From Martensiomyces pterosporus (Eukaryota > Kickxellomycota > Kickxellomycetes > Kickxellales > Kickxellaceae): DNA of 64,000 nt. The notes under the pieces are model-generated. The model had not been told where the DNA came from, ran no database searches, and saw nothing but the letters and a program-made list of their open reading frames with translations. The stretch lies in contig MU603950.1 in NCBI GenBank assembly GCA_025201845.1, positions 1,709-65,708 of the forward strand, read 5' to 3'. The stretch's first letter is position 1. Each line of letters opens with the position of its first letter. The translations under genes and the position numbers were made by a program. Shown piece by piece: positions 11,615-20,536 of this stretch.

Positions 11615-11709
11615 GCGCCATGTCTCTCTCCTGCATAGCTAGCCGCTTTACACTATGTGTATTCAGGGGACGCTAGCTTTCCAATAAAAACGCGCTAAAA
11701 TAAAGAGAT

Positions 11710-13566
11710 CTACAGGCCCAGATCCTTGGCGACAAGGCGCGAGCAGATGGGATGGTAGAAGCTGCGGAGCTTGGTGAACGTTTGCTCTGCAAGTGCCTTG
11801 CCTGCGGGGCTGGACTTGGCCAAGGCGCGGTAGAGAGGACGTGTGTACTTCATGCGGCCCTGCTCGCCAAGCATCCTTACCGTGCTATCAAATACAGCCT
11901 CATACGTGTTCTTGAGGCCAAGCGACAGCCATGCCATCCTCACTTCGCAGTTGCGCGTGGCCGCCAGGCTATATGCCTTGTCGAGCCTGGCCAGGGCTGC
12001 ATGGGGTACGCTGCCTTTTGCCTCGAGTGTGTTGATGAAAATGACCTTTTGGGTGGTCGACATTTCACTGAATGCGCTGGCAGGGAACTCACCTGCTTGG
12101 GGGTCATCTTGGCCGCGCGCATTCCACCACTTTTCGGCCAGGTCGATGGCGACGCGCTGGGGCTTGTCATCGAAGTGGAACTCCACTGGCGGCATGCCGG
12201 GCCTTGTGAACCATGCATCCCAATCAACCGCGTCAAACTTCTTTTCGGCGTTCTCGTCCAGGTAGTGGTGAACATACCCCTTGAGGAAGGCATAGAATTC
12301 GCCAGTTCCGATCGACTTGCCGCTAAACTTGCGGACATACATCTTGGTAATGTGGCGCCAGACAACTGGACCCAGCACCTGCTCGAGGTGGTAGAGAAGG
12401 AGGCTGCCCTTTTCGTAAGGGACGCGAGAGTAAGAGTCATCGGGGTCCACGCCATCGAGCTTGGGCACAAGGGAGGTCAGCGGGCTGTCGCTGCCATGAA
12501 GGTCAACGTCATCCTTCAGCGTCTTGTAGCCCAGAGCCAGACCCAGCTGGCGCGCATCCTCGTTGTTCAGGGCAGCGACGATCTTGCGCTCGAGGAAAGT
12601 AGTCCACCCCTCGTTGAGCCAAAAGTGCTCCCAGTTCTTGGTCGTCACAAGGTTCCCCGACCAGCTGTGGGCGATCTCATGCGCAATGACATCAGTCAGC
12701 GAGCGGTCGCCAGCAAGGAGAGTCGGCGTGACAAACGTCAGGCAGGGGTTCTCCATGCCACCAAAGGGGAAGGATGGCGGGAGCACCAGCAGGTCGTAGC
12801 GGCCCCACGAGTACGGCACAACCAGGTCCTCGGCAGTCTGCAGGATCTTGTCCATCTCGGCAAACTCCCATGCACAGTCGTCAATGTTTTCATGCTCGGA
12901 CCACACAGCACAGCGGTCGCTGATTTTCGCCATCGCAAGGTTGCCGACAACAAGGGCAATGAGGTACGACGGGATCGTTGTCCTTTGCTCGAAGCTAAAG
13001 ACGGTGGAGTCGCCGTCGTCTCGGCTGCTTGTCGAGATGGCGCTCATAAGCGCCGTCAGGGGCTTGGGCACGCGGATGTCGGCCGAGTAGGAGATCTTGA
13101 CGGACGGGCTGTCCTGGCAGGGAAGCAGGCTGCGGGCATGGATGGCTTGGCACTGGGTGAAGAGGTAGGGGTGGGTCTTGCCCAGAGTCTGCTCAGGGGT
13201 CAGGAACTGGATCGCAGCACCCTCAGACGTAGTTTCATACTCGACCTTGGCACGGAACTCGTCGTTGCTCTTGACCTCGTTCAAAGAGATACGGAGGGCT
13301 CTTCCATACACAGGGTGGGCATCATCAAGCTCGTACGTTGCAGCGACAAACCCGCCGTCCTTCTCGATGGACACTGCTTTGATTTCGAGATGGTTGGTAT
13401 CCACAACAAACACCCCCACGTCATCCTTCAGAGCCCTCCCGGTGATCGTAGCAGTGCCAGCAAGTGTGGAGCGTTCAAAGTCTACGCCCAGATCCAAGTG
13501 GATATGCTTGGTGGTCGCTTCTTCGAGATTCGCCTGGGAATTGCAATCGACGTTTGAGACAGCCAT
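11710..13566 (-). CDS. LTA4H: M1 aminopeptidase / leukotriene A4 hydrolase-type, copy A
   Basis: The 618-residue protein has the full LTA4H layout: N-terminal beta saddle, thermolysin-like zinc domain and C-terminal helical domain. The substrate motif GGMEN is present, as is the zinc site HEIAH (His296, Glu297, His300) with the distal glutamate in LNEGW (Glu319). Fungal members are mainly aminopeptidases with weak epoxide-hydrolase activity. The start at 13566 gives MAVSNVD; the frame is open further upstream without conserved sequence. Residues about 117-331 are almost identical in DNA to a second gene at 36745-38589, whereas both ends are clearly diverged. Its 3' end lies only 95 bp from the convergent SART3 gene. 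Confidence 0.95.
   Translation of the reverse strand: MAVSNVDCNSQANLEEATTKHIHLDLGVDFERSTLAGTATITGRALKDDVGVFVVDTNHLEIKAVSIEKDGGFVAATYELDDAHPVYGRALRISLNEVKSNDEFRAKVEYETTSEGAAIQFLTPEQTLGKTHPYLFTQCQAIHARSLLPCQDSPSVKISYSADIRVPKPLTALMSAISTSSRDDGDSTVFSFEQRTTIPSYLIALVVGNLAMAKISDRCAVWSEHENIDDCAWEFAEMDKILQTAEDLVVPYSWGRYDLLVLPPSFPFGGMENPCLTFVTPTLLAGDRSLTDVIAHEIAHSWSGNLVTTKNWEHFWLNEGWTTFLERKIVAALNNEDARQLGLALGYKTLKDDVDLHGSDSPLTSLVPKLDGVDPDDSYSRVPYEKGSLLLYHLEQVLGPVVWRHITKMYVRKFSGKSIGTGEFYAFLKGYVHHYLDENAEKKFDAVDWDAWFTRPGMPPVEFHFDDKPQRVAIDLAEKWWNARGQDDPQAGEFPASAFSEMSTTQKVIFINTLEAKGSVPHAALARLDKAYSLAATRNCEVRMAWLSLGLKNTYEAVFDSTVRMLGEQGRMKYTRPLYRALAKSSPAGKALAEQTFTKLRSFYHPICSRLVAKDLGL
12574..13216. repeat. Gene-conversion block, copy A
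   Basis: These 643 bp match 37600-38242 with no indels (constant offset 25026) and about 7 mismatches by eye: two near 12770, one near 13101 and four near 13154-13160. The block covers the zinc site and substrate loop of both aminopeptidase genes. Identity stops abruptly at both edges. Confidence 0.93.
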
Positions 13567-13762
13567 TTTCCAAATAAAAAGATCCAGCGCTGGCAGCCGC
13601 TTGCAACCTGCAAAAGAGTGTTTAAGGTGGTATTTTAAAACAAACAAAGGAAACCCACGCCAGGAAGGATGCTCTTGGCTGTGCTTGCTGCTCCTGCCCC
13701 AATTCGTAGCGCTGTGTGGGAAATTGGCCACGCCGCTGCATGCCTGGATCAGGGAATCACCA

Positions 13763-14296
13763 TCACCACGCATGGCACTCGCTGACAAGGGCAGCGCAAG
13801 CTTCAATAGTCGCTGAAAACCTGGCCACCTCCGCTAGTGCATCTGTTGAGCCATCATCGCCGTCGTACTCAGACAAAGACGATGCGATGTGCTTGTGGGC
13901 CAGCCTCAGGCCGATGCCCACTACCAGCGGGCGGCCGTCCAGTGGGTTCTGCTTGTGCTTTTGCTGGGCAATTTGCATGGCGAGCACTTGGTAGATGGAG
14001 GCTGCTGTCGTGGTGCTGGCATTTCCCAGCACAAACTTTATGTCCACCGGGATATCTGGGTCTGCGTCCAGCTGGTCAGCAGCAGAGTCCGGGTTGTCAA
14101 AGGCGCCGTTGCTGCTGCTGTTTGAAACATACGACGATACAGCCTGGATAATGCTTCCAATAGACGAAAGCTGTGTGATCAGAACCACCACACAGTTCGA
14201 GAATCCAACCACAGCGACGTCTGTGTGTATGCCGTCGATAGATGCTGCAGCGACTCTGACAGAAACGGGGAATCCAGTCCTCTCCTCGGCCATCAT
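13763..14296 (-). CDS. Proteasome assembly chaperone 3 (PSMG3)-like
   Basis: The 177-residue protein resembles PSMG3/PAC3, which with PAC4 helps assemble the 20S alpha ring. The conserved features are the early strand CVVVLITQLSSIGSII, the central strand DIKFVLGN after a low-complexity insert, a long helix plus LVVGIGL, and the terminal aromatic (ECHAW), which mirrors the C-terminal tryptophan of PSMG3. It is longer than human PSMG3 (122) because of serine- and aspartate-rich loops. Two adjacent ATGs (14296 and 14293) could start it. It lies 196 bp upstream of LTA4H copy A on the same strand and 354 bp from the divergent BRCA2 gene. Similarity is moderate. Confidence 0.7.
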   Translation of the reverse strand: MMAEERTGFPVSVRVAAASIDGIHTDVAVVGFSNCVVVLITQLSSIGSIIQAVSSYVSNSSSNGAFDNPDSAADQLDADPDIPVDIKFVLGNASTTTAASIYQVLAMQIAQQKHKQNPLDGRPLVVGIGLRLAHKHIASSLSEYDGDDGSTDALAEVARFSATIEACAALVSECHAW

Positions 14297-14650
14297 TGCC
14301 TGCGTGTCGGGTCCACAAGAACAAGAGCGTGTTTGGAGAAGCGTGGTAGCGACTTTTGAAGTGCGGCGCCAAAAAGCAGAAGGGGAAATATGCCTGCGGC
14401 ATCAGCGATTGGTGCTGTCGGTCTACTATGGCTCGTGGCTGCGCACAGGCGGCGCTGATTACCAGTGCTGCTACTTCAGCCAACAACGCCAGGATTAGCT
14501 GCACCAAACTGGCGCGACTGCCAGCGGAAAATCGACGTAATGTTTTGAAGTGCTCTGCTTTTCTCTGCTCTGCTCAGGTCTGCTCTGCTTGCTTCCATTC
14601 TTTTTTCCTTCTGTTCATTTGCACTGTATGCTAGGTTTCTTTCTCTCCGC
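14297..14650. promoter_or_regulatory. Divergent intergenic region, PSMG3-like / BRCA2
   Basis: These 354 bp separate two divergent starts. Just upstream of BRCA2, 14550-14640 is a pyrimidine-rich leader with irregular TCTGC repeats. No other feature was seen. Confidence 0.4.
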
Positions 14651-17600
14651 ATGACTACGGGCACGCAGGCAGAAATGAACGACGGGCAGTCGCTAGAATA
14701 CCGCGTAGTGGCAAATGAGGCAACTGTACTGCGCATAGAGGCGCATGGAGGATTCAACAATGTTTGCCATGTCCAGCCAGCCTCTTGCACCAGCAGCAGC
14801 ACCAGCTCGCACCCATGGCAGGTACTGCTTTGCCAGCCACCGATGGCACCATCTAGCCCGGCCGCAGCGGCGGAAGCGGGACCCGGCGTTGCTTCGGAGA
14901 ACCCAGAGCCACACGTCCTTGACACGCGAAATGCTGGAGACCACGAGCTGGGCATACACCAGGGAGATGCAGAGCTGTCTTTGCAAAGCACGGCTACAAG
15001 CACAGTCACGTCTTTGGTCGCGGCTACGGGGACACAGGAAGAAGACAAGGACAACGATGATCCACATGAACAGCCTGCTGACGTGCAGGCACTCCCACCT
15101 GACGATAGCGCCGACGACATCTCGACGCAGGGGCTTTTGGAGGGCTTGGATGATCTGTACGATATCGGAGGCCTGCAATCCGAAGACCAAGATATCGCAG
15201 CAAACGAAGTTGAGCACAGATCAGCTAGAGCGAAAAGCAGCACCAAGGATGAGCCAGCAGAGCTAGAAGACATGGATCCTGTGGAAGCCGAAACGATTGT
15301 TCGGAGCCTCGGCGGGTTTGGGAGTGCCAGAAGGCCTGCAAATGGACCAGAAGAAGGCAGCGGCCAGGCAGCTGAAAAGGAGCTTGCTGACATGGGTGAC
15401 CAAGAGGCACAGCGGATACTCGATAACCTCGGCGGCTTCTCCATACCAAAACGCGCACAAATAAGCAGCAGCAGGCGCGACACAAGGAGTGGCCGTCGCT
15501 ATTGCAGCCCTGGCACTGGCGGTGGATCCACATCCGAGGGAAAAGATAGCGAACTCGCAGATATGGCCGATAAAGAGGCACAGCGCTTTATCCAGATGTA
15601 TGGCGGGTTTTCGAAACCAGCTGCCGATGTGGCTTCATACAGTTCCTCAGACACCGCGGGTGCCACACCTCCAACACTCACCGCTCCGCATTCTGCGCAG
15701 GCTGCCCAACCTCGCAGAGAGGCTGCTGCTGACTCTGGTGTGCCAACAAGTACGCCAAACAGCACCAGGCTGTTCCCATCCCGAAACGAGGTTCTCTCCG
15801 CAAGGAAAGCCCTGAAGCTGGAAAGGCGCAGCTCTCCGGCAACAGCCAGATCGCCGCTCAGAACACCTGTTCGCAGGCTGGCACCTAAAACTCCACGATC
15901 TAAACCCCAACTATCCCTGCATGCGTCGCTCAGAGACGAGTCGCCGGCAAGCTCGGGAAGGCGGCTGTCGTTCAAATCGCCAAGTCTCAAGCGCCCCAGC
16001 CCCAGACTGCAATTCAACTCACCATCCAAGCGTGTGGCAAGAGACAGTGCAGGCAGTCACTTAAGGATGGGGACAGCAATGGAGGAGAAGCCAACCCCAC
16101 CCGCTCTGCAATTCTCGCAGCCGTTTCATTCACCAGGAAAAGCCAACGGCACGGATTCAAGGGAGAGGGGCGCCGGCAGCATCGCTCTCCAACGGCACAA
16201 AGAGCCTCCAAAGCTCCCTCCAGTGACATCGCGTGCTAGAGGCCCTGCGCTGGTCCAAGCAAATTGCAGCGGTCCACCGCCGCCTCGCGTTTTTGACATG
16301 GCTCAGAGGCAGCGCCGACACAGCCTGCTCTCTGTTGCCAGTGAAATGGGTGCTGGCGATCCCCTGTGCGTTCCAGAAGATGTGCACACGATTACTGCAC
16401 AGTCCGCAGCGGACTACAGCATCCCTTTAGGAGCCGACGGCCAAGGGTGGGGCTCATCGGCGGCCAGACAGGCTCTTCTTGCATGTGGCTGCAGTCCGGA
16501 AGTTGTCACTGAGCAGTGGGTTAGAAACCACTTCCGCTGGAGCGTGTGGAGCTGTGCAAGCTATGCTCGACGGTTTCCTGCGCAATGGCGGGAATTCTGG
16601 TCCATAGAGAACATTACCAGCCGTCTGCTTTACCGGTACGAGCGGGAGTTTGTCCGCGGCGAGAGATCGGCCTTGAAAAAGATACTGGAAGCTGACGCAT
16701 CGCCGCAGCAGCTGATGGTGCTTTGTGTAGCGGCTGTCTTCCAGAAAGACGGCGTGACTCGGGCGGAGGTTACCGATGGCTGGTACAGCATGGCATCCCT
16801 AGTTGACCCTATCCTTGCACAAGCCATTGCCAGAGGCAGGTTGCGTGTGGGCGACAAGATTGCGTGCTGTGGACTGCGAATGAGCGGGATCAGCGAAGGC
16901 GCATCGCCGCTGTCTGCTAAGGCTGAGGGCGCCTCTTTGATGCTAAACGCCAACTGTGTTAGACGTGCTCCATGGCATGCAAAGCTTGGGTTCCAGCCCT
17001 CGCGCGCAATGTTTCTGTCTTTGGCAGCCATATATGAGCGCGGAGGACCCGTTGGGGCAGCTCTCGACGTAGTTGTTCTTCGCAACTACCCGATGCTCTA
17101 CATGGAGACCCTGCCTGACGGTCGTCGAGTGGTACGCTCTGAAAAGGAAGAGTGCAGGGTGCAGCAGATCTTTGAGGGCATCCGGTCGGCCAAAATTCAG
17201 GACATTGCCGCCCGGCTGACCACACCAAAAAGGAAAACTCTGACTAGCAACGGCGCCGTGCCGGGGATTGGACCGCACTCGGACGGCGAGGATCTGTTCA
17301 ACTTTGTGATGAATGGCGTCGCAGACCCAGATGATGCTACGAGGCAGCTCACTCCTGCACAGCGAGAAGCACTCGACCAATACGCAGCAGAGAAGCGCGA
17401 TGAGGACGAGAGCGCAGTTCTGGAAAGGCTCAAGACAGAACAACCTCCACGCAAGGTTCGGCCTTTGTTCAAACTGCTCGTATGCGACTATCCGGCGCAT
17501 AGATACAAGTCGCCAGAAAAGAACCGCGGGAGACAGTCTCTGATTACTGTTTGGGGACCACGCAATGTTTACCCTGCCGACTTTGCTGAGGGATCTCGGT

Positions 17601-18082
17601 TTATATTGTCTGGACTCACGGTATCGCCGCCCAGAGGTGGGCAATGGCAGCAGCAGCAGCAGCAGCAGCAGCACACAGCAGATAGTCGCCTCCGTCTAAA
17701 TTTCAATGCAGGGAGCAGTCGCTCACGGCCAATGCCAGCTGACCCGTCTGTTATCGACCAGTGCGACTACTACGAAAGAGGGACGCTGTGGGTTGATGAG
17801 CTGCGGCATATACATTGTGGCCAGGAGGTGGACGTGAGAGGTGCCGCTGAAGAGCATGTGTCAGGTGCCCCCAGCCAGATGTCGCTGCTGCGCCTGAGCA
17901 GCGCAGGCGAGAGCGGCACAGCCCACTACGCCAGCATAGAGTTTTCAGCTGTGACATTTGGCAGCTTCAGCCCTGCCGCTGGAGATCAGGTCACTGTGCG
18001 CAACTGCCTGTATACCCGATACGACGACACCACGCGCACCTTCATTCTCAAGGCCGGGGATGTGGCCGAGTTTGTGGTTTGA
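14651..18082 (+). CDS. BRCA2: BRCA2 homologue (Brh2-type recombination mediator)
   Basis: This single-exon gene encodes 1143 residues. The C-terminal half has the BRCA2 DNA-binding domain: a helical domain from about residue 600 (WVRNHFRWSVW at 623), then OB1 with EVTDGWYSM and GRLRVGDKI, then OB2 with NYPMLYMETL. OB2 contains a helical insertion (about 855-930, with DLFNFVMNGVADP) resembling the Tower. A third OB fold probably follows a Gln8 tract. The N-terminal part carries three spaced repeats of the pattern ELxDMxxxEAxRxxxxxGGF (Phe223, Phe263, Phe320), best read as degenerate BRC repeats that bind Rad51. A basic serine/proline region lies between. The protein would load Rad51 on single-stranded DNA in homologous recombination. 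A DSS1 gene was not seen in the window. Confidence 0.93.
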   Translation: MTTGTQAEMNDGQSLEYRVVANEATVLRIEAHGGFNNVCHVQPASCTSSSTSSHPWQVLLCQPPMAPSSPAAAAEAGPGVASENPEPHVLDTRNAGDHELGIHQGDAELSLQSTATSTVTSLVAATGTQEEDKDNDDPHEQPADVQALPPDDSADDISTQGLLEGLDDLYDIGGLQSEDQDIAANEVEHRSARAKSSTKDEPAELEDMDPVEAETIVRSLGGFGSARRPANGPEEGSGQAAEKELADMGDQEAQRILDNLGGFSIPKRAQISSSRRDTRSGRRYCSPGTGGGSTSEGKDSELADMADKEAQRFIQMYGGFSKPAADVASYSSSDTAGATPPTLTAPHSAQAAQPRREAAADSGVPTSTPNSTRLFPSRNEVLSARKALKLERRSSPATARSPLRTPVRRLAPKTPRSKPQLSLHASLRDESPASSGRRLSFKSPSLKRPSPRLQFNSPSKRVARDSAGSHLRMGTAMEEKPTPPALQFSQPFHSPGKANGTDSRERGAGSIALQRHKEPPKLPPVTSRARGPALVQANCSGPPPPRVFDMAQRQRRHSLLSVASEMGAGDPLCVPEDVHTITAQSAADYSIPLGADGQGWGSSAARQALLACGCSPEVVTEQWVRNHFRWSVWSCASYARRFPAQWREFWSIENITSRLLYRYEREFVRGERSALKKILEADASPQQLMVLCVAAVFQKDGVTRAEVTDGWYSMASLVDPILAQAIARGRLRVGDKIACCGLRMSGISEGASPLSAKAEGASLMLNANCVRRAPWHAKLGFQPSRAMFLSLAAIYERGGPVGAALDVVVLRNYPMLYMETLPDGRRVVRSEKEECRVQQIFEGIRSAKIQDIAARLTTPKRKTLTSNGAVPGIGPHSDGEDLFNFVMNGVADPDDATRQLTPAQREALDQYAAEKRDEDESAVLERLKTEQPPRKVRPLFKLLVCDYPAHRYKSPEKNRGRQSLITVWGPRNVYPADFAEGSRFILSGLTVSPPRGGQWQQQQQQQQHTADSRLRLNFNAGSSRSRPMPADPSVIDQCDYYERGTLWVDELRHIHCGQEVDVRGAAEEHVSGAPSQMSLLRLSSAGESGTAHYASIEFSAVTFGSFSPAAGDQVTVRNCLYTRYDDTTRTFILKAGDVAEFVV
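17648..17671 (+). repeat. (CAG)8 microsatellite encoding polyglutamine
   Basis: Eight uninterrupted CAG codons encode Gln8 in BRCA2, in a linker after the second OB fold. The purity at codon level suggests a slippage-prone tract. Confidence 0.95.
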
Positions 18083-18147
18083 CAGCATGTGTGGAGCTGC
18101 TATTTATTAAAACGGCAGCTGTATCTTTTGCTGCTGACCATGCCCTT

Positions 18148-18486
18148 CTAGCCAAGGAAGTTTGCGACTATGAAATGGAGCACGATGTGGCAGAACACAA
18201 ACTCTGCAAAGGCGCTTTCTGGTGAGCCCGAGAACTGGGCCGCATTCTTTGGATTCGTCTTTATGCGCAGGCTGGCGGCAAAAACGAAGCAGGCCACAGC
18301 AGAGCCAAAGCCAGCGAGAAACGCGTTGTAAGGGAAGGTTCCAACGAGCACACAGTATGCGAATTGAACGAGGCCTGTGGCCACGCAAAACGCCATGTAT
18401 GCGTCAATGACCTTGAGCCGCTGCGGCGTCTCATCTACGTAATCCCGAACGAGCCTGCTGGCAATATCGGCGGCGCTTGCTGACAT
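18148..18486 (-). CDS. OST2: Oligosaccharyltransferase subunit Ost2/DAD1
   Basis: The 112-residue membrane protein matches DAD1/Ost2 throughout: the N-terminal VRDYVDETPQRLKVIDAY, the TM segment with QFAYCVLVGTFPYNAFLAGF, the motif LRIKTNP and the terminal FAEFVFCHIVLHFIVANFLG. It is an essential small subunit of the ER oligosaccharyltransferase that transfers glycans to asparagine. Three hydrophobic helices are visible. The ATG at 18486 gives MSASAADIAS, matching the family N-terminus better than the in-frame ATG nine codons upstream. The gene converges on BRCA2 with only 65 bp between stops, so the 3' UTRs almost certainly overlap. Confidence 0.96.
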   Translation of the reverse strand: MSASAADIASRLVRDYVDETPQRLKVIDAYMAFCVATGLVQFAYCVLVGTFPYNAFLAGFGSAVACFVFAASLRIKTNPKNAAQFSGSPESAFAEFVFCHIVLHFIVANFLG

Positions 18487-18813
18487 TTCAGTGCTTTGTG
18501 CTATGGAAGGCAATGTGTAGTAATGAAAATGCGTGTGCTGTGGAGCAGAGCTGGCCTTCAGCCGCGACGGTAGGCAGCACCTGGCTGCTGTGCAGGCTTG
18601 CGCTGCGCTTCTGCCAGCAAAGCAAGCACCGCCAGATGCGCGACAGGGAAATCAGAAAATCCCGTGAGAGCGATGGCTGCTGGTGTTTGTGTGCATGTGT
18701 GCGTATGTGCCTGCTCGCCTTTCCTTTCTCCACCAGCAGGCTTTTCCTTACTGCAGCTACCAAGCAGCGCCTACACACGCATTTTCTATTCTTTCTAGCC
18801 TGCCTTTCGAGAT
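18487..18813. promoter_or_regulatory. Divergent intergenic region, OST2 / WHI2-like
   Basis: The 327 bp between the divergent starts contain a CT-rich leader before the plus-strand gene and nothing else recognisable. Confidence 0.4.
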
Positions 18814-20268
18814 ATGGCCGAGTCGATAATTACATCTGCTTCGCCGCAGACGGCATTTGCCAGGCCGCGCGGCGACACCTCCAATGACTACTGGCCTTCT
18901 CAGGTCACTTTGAATGTACGTGGCCGCCGCTTTGTGCTTGACCGCGAAACGCTGAACCACCTCCCCGATTCCTTGCTGAGTACCATGTTTCCCAATGGGC
19001 TAATTCCCGGCAGCCGTGGGTACGGAGGCTATGGCTACGGCGCGGGAGAGTACCCTTACTACCGAGGCGGCAATGACGACGCCAGCGAGCAGTCGTGGGT
19101 TGACTTTGACCCCGACATGCTGGAATACATCCTCCGTACCTATAGCGAAGCCCTGGAGTACGACTTGCTTGCCCCCAACCAAGCTGCACGGCAGAACACT
19201 GGCGCTCAAGCCACAGGGCACGCCTTGGGCAACTCCAGTGACGATCTGAGCGGCAACAACAACAACAACAACAACAACAATGAGGACGAGGGCGAGGACG
19301 ATAACAACAGCGAGGATGACGAGGAGGCCATCGATGGCGCAGACGTCCCTGTTTGGCTGAGCTACTCGAGTAGCGGCAAAGCCGATGTCTCTGGTAGCGC
19401 CTCTGCCAACGCCTCTGCTAATGAGTCCAGCAGGCAGGCAGGCTCGCATGCTGAACCCTCCAAGGACCCCTCTGGCTCGCATGCTGAGGATGGCCACGGC
19501 GACGGCGTCCCTAACGACAGCATCTCCACATTCACAGATACGGGGTCACATGTCAACAGCAGCAGCGGAGCCACGCAGAGCACCTCGTCCTCGGCCGTTC
19601 TAAACTATATGCGCTTTGTAGCCGGCACTGCTTCGCAGGGCAACGAACAGACCCAGGCTGCCGACAGCTCCGAGAGCCCGCCAGATGCTGGCGTTGTCTA
19701 CTACGACAGAAGCCCGCTGGTTGTTCTGCGCGAGGAGCTCGATTACTTTGTTGTGCCCTCGTCTGGAAAGACCAGCGGCGATATCAGCGATGTTCCGGGA
19801 TTCACGCTGCCCATGGCCAAGACTCGCTGTGGCGAGCTGCTCGTTGAAGACGATAGTGTGTTTGAGCCGCTGGAGCGGACAATGCAGAGGAACCTGGAGA
19901 AGTGGAGAAACAAGGTTCACGCCGAGGGTGTTTCTGACGAGGCGCAGGCACTGCAGTCTGCAAGCATCATCGAGCAGCAGCTCATCGACATGCTTTGCTT
20001 GGCGGGCTTCCCGCGCGATGCCAGATGGGGATGCCGCCGCACCGAGCCCTCAAAGACATCGGTCACTAGCATCCTCGCAGTTCCGCTCGACGAGTCCACC
20101 GACCAGTCTCGGATGATAGCCGCGCAAAAGCTCCTGCTGTTCTACAAGAAGCCTGCGCGCAAGTGCTGGTGGGAGGGCGAAGATGTCAATGCCGGCGACA
20201 ACGAGCACAAGATTGAGCTCAAGCTGTGGTGCAGAAGGACATGGACGCTCGAGCTGGTTCTCATCTAA
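18814..20268 (+). CDS. WHI2: Whi2-like BTB/POZ protein
   Basis: The 484-residue protein begins with a KCTD/T1-type BTB domain (about residues 28-125; VTLNVRGRRFVLDRETLNHL). It ends in the region typical of fungal Whi2 proteins (YKKPARKCWWEG and LWCRRTWTLELVLI). Yeast Whi2 binds the Psr1/Psr2 phosphatases and acts in the general stress response, low-amino-acid TORC1 restraint and growth arrest. Between the domains lie a pure asparagine run from AAC repeats (about 19255-19281), an acidic stretch and a serine-rich linker of roughly 150 residues, presumably disordered. The gene is intronless. Assignment to Whi2 rather than another fungal KCTD-like protein rests on the C-terminal motifs. Confidence 0.78.
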   Translation: MAESIITSASPQTAFARPRGDTSNDYWPSQVTLNVRGRRFVLDRETLNHLPDSLLSTMFPNGLIPGSRGYGGYGYGAGEYPYYRGGNDDASEQSWVDFDPDMLEYILRTYSEALEYDLLAPNQAARQNTGAQATGHALGNSSDDLSGNNNNNNNNNEDEGEDDNNSEDDEEAIDGADVPVWLSYSSSGKADVSGSASANASANESSRQAGSHAEPSKDPSGSHAEDGHGDGVPNDSISTFTDTGSHVNSSSGATQSTSSSAVLNYMRFVAGTASQGNEQTQAADSSESPPDAGVVYYDRSPLVVLREELDYFVVPSSGKTSGDISDVPGFTLPMAKTRCGELLVEDDSVFEPLERTMQRNLEKWRNKVHAEGVSDEAQALQSASIIEQQLIDMLCLAGFPRDARWGCRRTEPSKTSVTSILAVPLDESTDQSRMIAAQKLLLFYKKPARKCWWEGEDVNAGDNEHKIELKLWCRRTWTLELVLI

Positions 20269-20536
20269 AAGCGCCGTATACACGCTTGCACTGCAGGCAT
20301 CAGCAGCCTTTGTGGCGACGCGCCCCCTCCCCCGTCCGCTCCCCCCATGTCTACGCACATGCACATGCTGGCCTCCTTATATACATTTCTGCAACGCTTT
20401 AGCAATCTCCCTTTATCTTTTGTTTTTTGTTAGCACCCCAGTGGGGTGTTTTTTTTTTACTTTGTAGTATGCCAAGCAGCCTTGGCCTAGCTCCAAATAC
20501 GAAGCCCGTTAACAGATATAATGACTGCGCCCATCC

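Noticed and set aside
11752..13557. 601-codon plus-strand frame opposite LTA4H copy A
   Set aside because: It is the exact complement of a well-supported gene. The minus gene avoids TTA, CTA and TCA codons, which leaves the opposite frame open. The same holds for long frames opposite RPL2, LTA4H-B, PA2G4, MSS4 and GLR1.
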